Assembly: GCA_963565915.1 (NCBI GenBank)
Contig: OY751485.1
Coordinates: 1,302,001-1,366,000 of the forward strand
Direction of reading: 5' to 3'
Length of the DNA stretch: 64,000 bases
From: Entoloma clypeatum
Lineage: Eukaryota; Basidiomycota; Agaricomycetes; Agaricales; Entolomataceae
Each line of letters begins with the position of its first letter. Within the stretch, counting starts at the first letter, position 1. Under the pieces are notes generated by a model. That model made no database searches, was not told the DNA's origin, and worked only from the letters and a program-made list of their open reading frames with translations. A program made the translations under genes and the position numbers. Shown here piece after piece: positions 42,364-50,249 of this stretch.

Positions 42364-42375
42364 AGTTGCTAAATC
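42364..42375 (+). promoter_or_regulatory. Gypsy-3 primer-binding site, predicted self-priming
   Basis: After two spacer bases (AG) comes TTGCTAAATC (42366-42375), the exact reverse complement of GATTTAGCAA in the LTR. Gypsy-2 has the same site beside its 5' LTR (minus strand, 49088-49079). This is the Tf1/sushi type of priming. Confidence 0.75.
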
Positions 42376-43152
42376 CCATTAGGTTCGCCCAGAGCGAAGA
42401 GAGCAACTACCAGACGAGTCAAGACGTCGCGCTTCTTTGAAGACTTCACCAGTAACCCATTCAGCACGCCAGAAGCCCGACAGGAGGAGCTAAGTCCTCG
42501 AGACAGTATCGATTTTACACTCATCCAGCAGTACATCAAATCGGAGATCCATCGCATCCTACAGCAGGTGCTTGACGAAGAACTAGACAACGACGAGCAT
42601 CGCCCCCACGGTGAGATAGCAGAGAGCATCCATCTTGCTCGGCAACACCAGATCGCGCGTTACAACGCCCGACAGAACAAACTCGAAAGCTTTCGCGTTC
42701 AAGAAGGACCTCAGACAGGTCGGATCACAGAGATCAGAGAGTTTATCGGTGTCCAGACAACCATTATCAGAAGATTGATTAGGACGCTCACATCGAGACG
42801 TCCCAGAGCCGCATCACCATGTCTTACTCAAAGCAGCAGATCTACGCCCACTTCACCACCGAAGAACAACAGACCGAGTACAACCATTGGGCACGAAACG
42901 AGAGACTTGACCCCTTCTCGCGACCAACAGATGCACAGGAACAGAGATTCCTTAGAGATCTACAGAGGAAATACCCCGAACGTTTTGCCACCGATTCCGC
43001 CGACGAGTCCCCTGACGAATTTACTTTTGACTCCGCGCAGTCAGATATCGAACAGATGCCTAGAACAGGGACTGATTTTCAACCCCTACCTGTATCCCGA
43101 ACCCCATCTTCATCCCAACAATCCGACACCTCTCCTACTCCGCAGGTTCTAG
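42376..43152 (+). CDS. Gypsy-3 leader frame overlapping gag, function unknown
   Basis: From the primer-binding site on, one frame stays open for about 260 codons, to a stop at 43152, overlapping the first 334 bases of gag in the +1 frame. Its translation has helical, charged character (DFTLIQQYIKSEIHRILQQ, NARQNKLESFRVQEGPQTG, IREFIGVQTTIIRRLIRTL) and then becomes Pro/Ser/Arg-rich over gag. No ATG opens it; a GTG occurs at 42568. The same frame is open in Gypsy-2 on both sides of the insertion (48886-48569 and 41988-41726), although gag there has lost its ATG and has a stop. It may be a Gag N-terminus joined by frameshift or splicing, or a non-ATG leader protein. Chance openness is unlikely for the part before gag. 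Confidence 0.5.
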   Translation, partial: PLGSPRAKRATTRRVKTSRFFEDFTSNPFSTPEARQEELSPRDSIDFTLIQQYIKSEIHRILQQVLDEELDNDEHRPHGEIAESIHLARQHQIARYNARQNKLESFRVQEGPQTGRITEIREFIGVQTTIIRRLIRTLTSRRPRAASPCLTQSSRSTPTSPPKNNRPSTTIGHETRDLTPSRDQQMHRNRDSLEIYRGNTPNVLPPIPPTSPLTNLLLTPRSQISNRCLEQGLIFNPYLYPEPHLHPNNPTPLLLRRF

Positions 43153-44021
43153 ACATGGCAGAAGCACCGACAGTACAAACAATGGATACATCCAAGATCA
43201 TCAAAGATCCTGGGATGTTTAAAGACAGACACACCTTCGACGAGTGGTGGAAAGCCACCAAATTATACATCAGGTTCCAGAAGGGCCTGTCCGACGATCA
43301 GAAGATTCTTGCGGTGTTATCCCGCATGATGGAAGGGTCCGGTAAACACTGGGCCAGCAACAAGTTAGACGACCTTGCCACCGATGGCGAGAACATCACC
43401 TGGTTAGGGTTCTCAGACGACATCGCTACACGATTCTCTATGGCCAACAAGTCGGCAGCGGCCAAGGCGAGACTCGAAGTCCTGAAACAGGAGAAACGCA
43501 CCATCGACGAATTCTTGGACGAATTCGAAGAGCTCTTGAAGCTGTCAAACCTTGGCGAAGAAACTGGGAAATACATCCTGGAAAAGAACGTCAACCGCAG
43601 AATTTCTGAACAAGTGGCTAGCGATGGCAAGACGTACACTGATTACGCAAAGGAGATCCGAAACAAGGGACGACAGATGGAGGGACATGCACTAGTCATC
43701 CGAGGGGGTGGCGACACACGCACCGGATCGGGCACCACTTATGGTGGTCAAGGCAAAGCCATGGAGATCGACAAAGCAGGAGTAGCCCGTTGCTACAACT
43801 GTCAGCGTTTTGGTCACCTTGCCAAAGACTGCAAAGCCCCAAAGAGGAAAGATGGTCGTAAGTGTTTCAACTGCGACCAAGAAGGACATATCGCGCGCAA
43901 CTGCCGCAAGGCAAAGGAGAACTCTGGAAAGATTAGGGAGGTGTCTGATGGAGATACCGATGATGATGAAACCATCACCATAGAGACCGATGAGAAGGAT
44001 CTTCCCGAAGGGTCCGATTAA
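42819..44021 (+). CDS. Gypsy-3 Gag
   Basis: A 400-residue frame from the ATG at 42819 (MSYSKQQIYAHFTTEEQQTE). After ~110 polar residues comes the Gag core with MFKDRHTFDEWWKATKLYI, WASNKLDDLATDGENITW and a helix IDEFLDEFEELLKLSNLGEE. Two zinc knuckles, CYNCQRFGHLAKDC and CFNCDQEGHIARNC, precede an acidic tail. No stop is present. It is the intact counterpart of the damaged Gypsy-2 gag. The pol frame is -1 relative to it. Confidence 0.92.
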   Translation: MSYSKQQIYAHFTTEEQQTEYNHWARNERLDPFSRPTDAQEQRFLRDLQRKYPERFATDSADESPDEFTFDSAQSDIEQMPRTGTDFQPLPVSRTPSSSQQSDTSPTPQVLDMAEAPTVQTMDTSKIIKDPGMFKDRHTFDEWWKATKLYIRFQKGLSDDQKILAVLSRMMEGSGKHWASNKLDDLATDGENITWLGFSDDIATRFSMANKSAAAKARLEVLKQEKRTIDEFLDEFEELLKLSNLGEETGKYILEKNVNRRISEQVASDGKTYTDYAKEIRNKGRQMEGHALVIRGGGDTRTGSGTTYGGQGKAMEIDKAGVARCYNCQRFGHLAKDCKAPKRKDGRKCFNCDQEGHIARNCRKAKENSGKIREVSDGDTDDDETITIETDEKDLPEGSD

Positions 44022-44197
44022 ACGACGCTAAGTCGCGACCCTTATCCATTAAATGAACTCGCTTGCCTGGTGCAGCTACAGACAATATAACTTATGTTAT
44101 CCCTGCAAAGTGAGCCGTTGCGTCAACTAAGATTGTCAAGGGAGATAAACCTCCGAAACGACGAGAGATCAAGCTGCAAGCTCAGATCAAAACATGA
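44022..44197 (+). other. Gypsy-3 gag-pol junction with stop codons in the pol frame
   Basis: In the pol frame there are TGA codons at 44054, 44111 and 44195. In Gypsy-2 the first two are TGG and CGA, so these two are mutations of this copy. The third is shared by both copies. Confidence 0.75.
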
Positions 44198-47100
44198 CGA
44201 GGACCAAAGGCCATTCGACCCGAGGTTGATAGCGGATGTGAACGCACATGTATCCATCCCAGAATAGTACGCGAACAGAACCTTCCCACATGTGGAATAA
44301 AGCCCATATCAATCCTAAATGCGGATGGATCGCCGAACCGACAACAGAAAGCAGAAAAACTTGCCGAAGTCAAGCTGGACTTAGGAACACACCAGGAAAC
44401 CATGGAAGCAATGGTATTGGACATTGGGAGAACGGACATGCTTTTGGGACATGACTGGTTGGTGCACCACAACCCCACAATCAATTGGACGACCGGCGCT
44501 GTAACATTCAACCGGTGCCCATCAACATGTCAAACCAAACACTCGGATTTCAGGGTTAACCTTAATGGTCGCAAACATCGGGTTCGCATGGTGGAAGTAC
44601 GAGACAAGGACGCGCCCAAGAAATCGGATCAGAAATGGAAGCCCGGAGACCCCATATTGGAAGCAGTTACTCCCACACCACCTCCCACAACCAAACGACC
44701 CTCATACGTTGAACGTTTTGCCCATCTCTTTGAAAAAGAAAACTTTGACAAGATCCCAAAGGAAAGAGAATGGGACCACGGCATCGAACTTACACCGGAC
44801 GCACCAAAGGAGCTAGGAGGAAACACATATCCTATGACCCAAAAGGAGCAAGAAGAACTGGACGAATTCATCGATGAAGGCCTGGCAACCGGAAAGATCC
44901 GACCGTCCAAATCCCCTTATGCATCACCCTGCTTCTTCATTAACAAGAAAGACGGTTCCAAACGATTGGTACAGGATTATCGCACGGTCAATAAATTCAC
45001 GGTTAAGGACAAATTCCCACTCCCACGCATCAACGACCTCTTGGATGTATTGAAGGACGCAGTCTACTTCAACAAAATGGACATCATGTGGGGATACAAT
45101 AACGTGCGGATCAAGAAGGGTGACGAATGGAAAGCTGCCTTCCTGACCAGCCGAGGATTGTTTGAACCATTGGTCATGTTTTTCGGTCTCTGCAACTCCC
45201 CGGGAACATTCTCTCGGATGATGGCCAGTCTATTCAGGGATCAGATCCGTCGGCGCATCTGTGTGATTTACATGGATGACATAGTGGTTATTGGTAAAAC
45301 CAAGGAAGAACTCGCCTGGAACACCGAAGAGATCTTGCAGATCCTGTCAGACAATGACCTGTTCCTAAAGGAGAAGAAGTGTCTTTGGGAAGTAACGAAA
45401 TGCCCCATATTGGGATATGTCGTTGGAGAAGGACGTGTTGAGATGGAAACTGAAAAGGTGGACACAATCCGGAACTGGCGAGTACCCACATCAAAAAAGG
45501 AAGTCCAGAGGTTCCTGGGATTTGCCAATTTTTATCGACGCTTCATTGAAGGGTACTCAAACATCGCAAAGCCACTCACAACACTTACGGGAAATACAGC
45601 ATTCACGTGGGGACCAGCGGCACAAGAAGCATTTGAAGGTCTCATACGGGCAATCACGACGGCACCAGTCTTGGCATTGCCCAAACCGGATGGACAGTTC
45701 AGGGTCGAAACCAATGCATCGGGTTATGCAATTGGAGCGGTACTTTCACAGAAACAAGACGACAAGTGGCATCCTATCGCGTTCTTGTCGCGGACCATGT
45801 CCGCGGCCAAACAGAATTACGAAATATATGACAAGGAACTCTTGGCAGTCATGGAAGCACTGAAGGACTGGCGACATTATCTACTTGAAGCCAAGGAACG
45901 TTTCGAGATCTTAACCGATCACAAAAACCTGGAGTATTTCCGGCGTCCTCAGGACCTAAACCAACGACAGAGGCGCTGGAAGATGAAGTTACAAGACTAT
46001 GACTTCGAATTGCAACATGTACCTGGGAAGACAAACGCGAAAGCAGACATCCTGTCACGTTTACCCTGGTATGAGACGGAACTCGAGCCGCAGGACAGCG
46101 ACCAAATGCTCAAGGAAGGGCTATTTTTGAAACGATTGGAATCAGAAGATGTGATACAAATGGAGATGTTCACGGAGGAACAATTCTTTGAAGGGGGTGA
46201 AACATCTGATTCCATCAAAATCGGAAGCATCACAACCATCGAAAACCCATGGATCGCACGCATCAAGGCCTCGAATCGCATGGAGACAGAAGTAGCCCAG
46301 GGTCTGAAGAAGAATCCTCACTGGTACCAGCAGGAAAATGGCATCACCTACGCAGGAGAACGAGTCTATGTTCCACCAAACCCACAATTGCGCCAAGAAC
46401 TGATGTTTGAAGTGCACGACGCACCAGTGGCAGGACATCCAGGACAATATCGAACACATGAACTCCTCACTCGCACCTACTGGTGGCCCACCATCCTACA
46501 TGACATAAAGAAGTATGTGAAAGGTTGTGACACCTGTCAACGAAACAAGATCAGCCGCCAAAGGAGACACGCCCCTCTACACCCTAACGCCGCGCCAAGT
46601 CAACCATGGGAAGACATAGGGATTGACGTCGTGGGACCGATACCAGAATCTGATGGGAAGAATGCAATTCTGGTCATCACGGACAGACATTCAAAGATGC
46701 TTCATCTCATCCCGACAACCGTGGAACTATCGGCTGAAGGATTAGCCAAGATCTATCGGGACCAGATATGGAAGCTTCATGGGATCCCTAAGAAGATCAT
46801 TAGCGACAGAGGACCACAGTTCGCCGCGAAGTTCATGGAGATACTTTGCCGCATGTTGGGAATCAAGAGAAACCTGTCCACTGCGTACCATCCACAAACT
46901 GATGGACAAGCCAAACGATCGCATCAGGAAACCGAGGTATTCTTACGAAACTTTGTCAACCATCTACAAGATGATTGGGCGGAATGGATAGCAATCACAG
47001 AATTCCAGTACAATGACAAAGAACATCAAGCGACAAAGTACACACCATTCTATCTCAACTATGGTCTGCATCCTTGGAAGGGAGAACTTGTGTTGGAAGA

Positions 47101-47215
47101 CACCAATCCAGCGGCAAACGACTTCTTGAAAAAACTCAAACAGGCACGAGAAGAAGCCAACGCAGCACTGAAACAGGCCCAGGATCAGATGAAGAAGACG
47201 GTTGACACACGATGA
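44198..47215 (+). pseudogene. Gypsy-3 Pol: protease to integrase, ended early by TGA
   Basis: After the TGA at 44195 the frame goes RGPKAIRPEVDSGCERTCIH (protease) and on through MLLGHDWLVHHNP, RT (KRLVQDYRTVNKF; catalytic CVIYMDDIVVIG at about 45268), RNase H (VETNASGYAIGAVLSQ) and the integrase finger (HDAPVAGHPGQYRTHELL to CDTCQRNK). Core motifs are GIDVVGPIPES and IISDRGPQFAAKF, but the third motif reads DGQAKRSHQE, with Lys where the catalytic Glu is expected (DGQTER in Gypsy-1). GCC-GAA to GCC-AAA is again a CpG transition. A TGA at 47213-47215 then cuts off the GPY and chromodomain part, which continues in the same frame to 47671. Two defects therefore hit the integrase. Confidence 0.92.
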
Positions 47216-47671
47216 AGCCCGTCTTGGAATTACCGCATTGGAGACAAGGTGTGGCTGGAAGGGACTAACATCAGGACTGATCGTCCCTCAAAGAAACTTG
47301 ACGCCCTCCGACACGGACCGTTCAAAGTCCTAGAGAAGAAAGGAGCTAGCGCATACCGTCTTGATCTTCCCAAAACCTGGAAGATGATCCACCCTGTGTT
47401 CAACGAGACCCTGTTATCGCCATACGAAACCCCGAAGTATGCCATTCAGAAAAAGAAGCCAGCCCCTGATCCGATCATCGTCGAAGGACGAGAGGAATAC
47501 CATGTCTCCATGATCCTGGACTCTCGGAAATTCCGTGGAAAGATCCAGTACCTTGTCCAATGGGAAGGATATGGCCCAGAAGAAAACACGTGGGAACCTC
47601 GGACTAATGTTCAGAACGCTCAAGACTTGATCCGAGATTTTCATCGGCAAAATCCATCGCGTCCACGATAA
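47216..47671 (+). pseudogene. Gypsy-3 Pol C-terminus: GPY region and chromodomain
   Basis: In frame with Pol and separated only by the TGA at 47213-47215, the segment reads [40 protein letters not shown] and [13 protein letters not shown] chromodomain, [20 protein letters not shown] then [11 protein letters not shown], follows and ends SRPR. The aromatic cage positions (Y/W/W) are present. This domain would direct integration to marked chromatin. Confidence 0.92.
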
Positions 47672-47788
47672 AAGAACAAACTTTGAGAACCATTTTCCAC
47701 ATCGACTTCTGTCACATCGAGTTCCCCGCTCCAACTCTTCTCGCCCAACACGCCATTCTTCTTATACCTTTCAAACATCATTTCTGCC

Positions 47789-48157
47789 ATGTCCAACATC
47801 ACCGCCGCCTCCAACGATGCTTCCGATATCAACCCCACCATCACCACCCTCATCGGCGAAGCGCTCTCCATGCGCGACCAGATCCATGCGCTCGAAACCT
47901 CCATCGCCGACATCCTCCACTGGCAGATGCATATCTGCCTTCATACCCTCTCCGATCTACCAACCGCCCCCACCGCTGAGGAGAAGCTCATCCTCAAAAA
48001 CTATACCAACACCCTTGCTGTCGAGAACAGACGCCTTCGCCTCGCCGTTCGAGGCTTAGAGTTTGCCACGGCGGTAAACGATGAACTGATAAAGGATTGG
48101 GGTAACCGAGTTGACCCTGCCTGGGCCGATCCAAATGGCAACGATGGATGGGAGTAG
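47789..48157 (+). CDS. Gypsy-3 extra ORF between pol and 3' LTR, coiled-coil-like
   Basis: A 122-codon frame with ATG in a fair context (CTGCCATGTCC) starts 117 nt after the pol stop and ends 37 nt before the LTR. The protein is mainly helical by eye. Two amphipathic stretches, ITTLIGEALSMRDQIHALET and LILKNYTNTLAVENRRLRLA, show heptad-like leucine and isoleucine spacing and are split by a Pro-rich turn (DLPTAPTAEE). The end is Trp- and acid-rich (DWGNRVDPAWADPNGNDGWE). There is no signal peptide or membrane helix, so it is not an envelope-like protein. No homologue was recognised. The matching region of Gypsy-2 has been deleted, so conservation cannot be tested here. Confidence 0.6.
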   Translation: MSNITAASNDASDINPTITTLIGEALSMRDQIHALETSIADILHWQMHICLHTLSDLPTAPTAEEKLILKNYTNTLAVENRRLRLAVRGLEFATAVNDELIKDWGNRVDPAWADPNGNDGWE

Positions 48158-48177
48158 GTAGTCTGTGAGGACACAGA

Positions 48178-48194
48178 CCTTGAGGAGGGGAACA
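48178..48194 (+). other. Gypsy-3 polypurine tract
   Basis: GAGGAGGGGAACA directly precedes the 3' LTR and is the expected plus-strand primer. Confidence 0.8.
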
Positions 48195-48564
48195 TGTTAC
48201 GGACTAACGACTACGGACGTATACGCTTACTTTTTCACTTTTACTCATCGGCCCCTGCTTACACATATCGTATTATACTTTATTTCCTTTAGTATACTTT
48301 GCTCCCGCGCTGACTCGCTTTCCGCAGCTGTCTGACTCATTCCGCAGTCAGCTTACTCATTAGTGCATAGCCTTCCGCAGTCGCCTTACTCATGCGCACT
48401 GCCTTCCGCAGTTACTGACTCATTCGCTACCGCTCATAGTCAGTACTATATAAACCTCATGTACCATAGCTACATTCCTTAGATTTAGCAATCACATTGC
48501 TCTTCGCCCTTCCATCTTCCTGCATACTCTGCCCGAACCTTGGAACGGTTTGTTACGCATAACA
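48195..48564 (+). repeat. Gypsy-3 3' LTR
   Basis: This 370-bp copy differs from 41994-42363 at six sites, every one C/T or G/A within a CpG of the other copy. Confidence 0.95.
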
Positions 48565-49090
48565 CAATGGTTGTACTCGGTCTGTTGTTCTTCGGTGGTG
48601 AAGTGGGCGTAGATCTGTTGCTTCGAATAAGATGTGATGATGTGGCTCTGGGACGTCTCGATGTGAGTGTCCTAATCAATCTTCTGATAATGATTGTCTG
48701 GACACCGATAAACTCTCTGATCTCTGTGATCCGACCTGTCTGAGGTCCTTCTTGAACGCGAAAGCTTTCGAGTTCGTTCTGTCGGGCGTTGTAACGCCTG
48801 ATCTGGTGTTGCCGAGCAAGATGGATGCTCTCTGCTATCTCGCCGTGGGGGCAATGCTCATTATTGTCTAGTTCTTTGTCAAGCACCTGCTGTAGGATGC
48901 GATGGATCTCCGATTTGATGTACTGCTGGATGAGTGTAAAATCGATACTGTCTCGAGGACTTAGCTCCTCCTGTCGGGCTTCTGGCGTGCTGAATGGGTT
49001 ACTGGTGAAGTTTTCAAAGAAGCACGACGTCTTGACTCGTCTGGTAGTTGCTCTCTTCGCTCTGGGCGAACCTAACGAGATTTAGCAACT
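48565..49090 (-). pseudogene. Gypsy-2 leader and gag start
   Basis: Read on the minus strand from the primer-binding site (TTGCTAAATC next to the LTR), the leader frame is open and resembles that of Gypsy-3 (IHLARQHQIRRYNARQNELE, TGRITEIREFIGVQT). The codon matching the gag ATG is ACA (near 48634). The Gypsy-3 insertion lies in the codons for HWAR. Confidence 0.85.
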
Positions 49091-49491
49091 TGTTATGCTT
49101 AACAAACCATTCCAAGGTTTGGGCAGAGTATGCAGGAAGTGGAAAGGCGAAGAGCAATGTGATTGCTAAACCCAAGGAATCTAACTATGCTACAGAGGGT
49201 TTATATAGGTACTGACTATAGGCAATAGTGGATGAGTCAGTACTGTGGAAGGCAGTGCACATGAGTAAGGCGACTGCGGAAGGCTATGTACAGTGAGTAA
49301 GTTGACTGCAGAAAGCAAGTCAGTGCGGGAGCGAAGTATACTAAAGGGGATGATGAAGTAATGTAATGAGTCAGACTGGGAATCGAAGGTTGTGAAAGTA
49401 GACATTAGACATAGTAAGTTCGTAAGAGGGCGCCGAGTCGGGCTGATAAGTAAAAGATATGATGTGGTCCTCATACCGTAGAGTCCGTAAC
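49091..49491 (-). repeat. Gypsy-2 5' LTR, full length
   Basis: This 401-bp LTR runs from TGTTATGC to CCGTAACA on the plus strand. It shows many CpG-type differences from the truncated copy at 29687-30055. Its reverse complement begins TGTTACGGACT, like the Gypsy-3 LTR. Confidence 0.93.
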
Positions 49492-50109
49492 AACAACTGG
49501 ACTGTGGATCACTGGAAGGCGGTTGTGTTCTCTGATGAGTCCAAGTTCAACCTCATGGGGTCAGATGGTCGTCAGTGGTGTTGGAGAAAGCCTGGAGAGG
49601 AGTTGGACCCATGATATGTCACAAAGAAGGTGAAGCACGGCAGGGGTAATATCATGGTCTGGGGTTGTATTACATTATCTGGTCTGGGACGGCTTGTACG
49701 CATCGAAGGCAACATGAATGCTGCACTCTATTGCCAGATTTTTGATGACAATCTCCTTGGGACACTCAAGGACCTCGAAATCAACAAGAAGGATATATAT
49801 TTCCAGCAGGATAACGATCCTAGACACAAGGCTCACCTGACAGCCGCATGGTTCGTGAAGAAGAAGATCGATATGCTCACTTGGTCACCCAATAGCCCAG
49901 ATATGAACATCATAGAGCATGTGTGGGACTACCAGGATCGTCGTGTATGCACTTGGGACACATGTCATTGCAACCATACTGAGTTATGGCAGGCTTTGTT
50001 GGAGGAATGGGTCAAGATTGAGCAGGACTATATTGACAAGTTATTTGAGAGTATGCCAGGGTGTGTTGAGGCATTGCTGAAGGCAAAGGGTGGCTATACC
50101 CACTGGTAA
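49492..50109 (+). pseudogene. Tc1-A transposase, piece 3 (catalytic domain)
   Basis: After the ACAAC duplication the gene resumes with WTVDHWKAVVFSDESKFNLM (first catalytic Asp) and WCWRKPGEELDP, then a TGA at 49612-49614, then VKHGRGNIMVWGCITLSG, YFQQDNDPRHKAHLTA (second Asp) and NSPDMNIIEHVWDYQDR (Glu), ending AKGGYTHW at 50109. This is a DD34E-type Tc1 enzyme of another lineage than Tc1-1 and Tc1-2. Together with 15762-15992, 22098-22102 and 29513-29686 it makes a complete-length gene with two nonsense codons, both CGA-like by context. Confidence 0.92.
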
Positions 50110-50249
50110 AATATTTTTTCATAGAGATAAGAGAATGTGATACAAGGTAGGTAGCTTTGCTAGGTAGACGCAATGAAGACAAGTAATGCACCACCTCATA
50201 AACAGAGATTGGGATTTTTTGCATGACAAGCAATCTCTTATAAAAATTG
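50110..50249. other. Sequence between Tc1-A and the kinase-like gene
   Basis: No frame or terminal repeat was found. The right end of Tc1-A should be here but was not recognised. Confidence 0.4.

Larger units (their letters stand above)
41994..48564 (+). mobile_element. Gypsy-3: full-length chromovirus inserted in Gypsy-2 gag
   Basis: The 6571-bp element lies on the plus strand, opposite to Gypsy-2, with 370-bp LTRs and the 5-bp duplication CAATG (41989-41993 and 48565-48569). It belongs to the same family as Gypsy-2 (LTRs and proteins align). It carries a leader frame, gag, pol with one TGA before the chromodomain, and an extra 122-codon ORF before the 3' LTR. The LTRs differ at six places, all CpG transitions. 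It looks complete but mutated, so present-day autonomous movement is unlikely. Confidence 0.95.
29687..49491 (-). mobile_element. Gypsy-2: old, deleted chromovirus holding Tc1-2, a LINE and Gypsy-3
   Basis: The outer limits are fixed by the duplication ACAAC and by LTR tips TGTTATGC and CCGTAACA. Read on the minus strand, the order is 5' LTR (49091-49491), leader and gag (49090 to 48565), Gypsy-3, rest of gag and start of pol (41993 to 40640), LINE, protease and RT (33976 to 32932), Tc1-2, rest of RT to integrase (31310 to 30055), then a truncated 3' LTR. The 3' end has suffered a deletion that fused the LTR to the integrase motif DRGPQ. LTR copies differ at many sites, mostly CpG transitions, so this is the oldest LTR insertion in the window. 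Confidence 0.92.
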
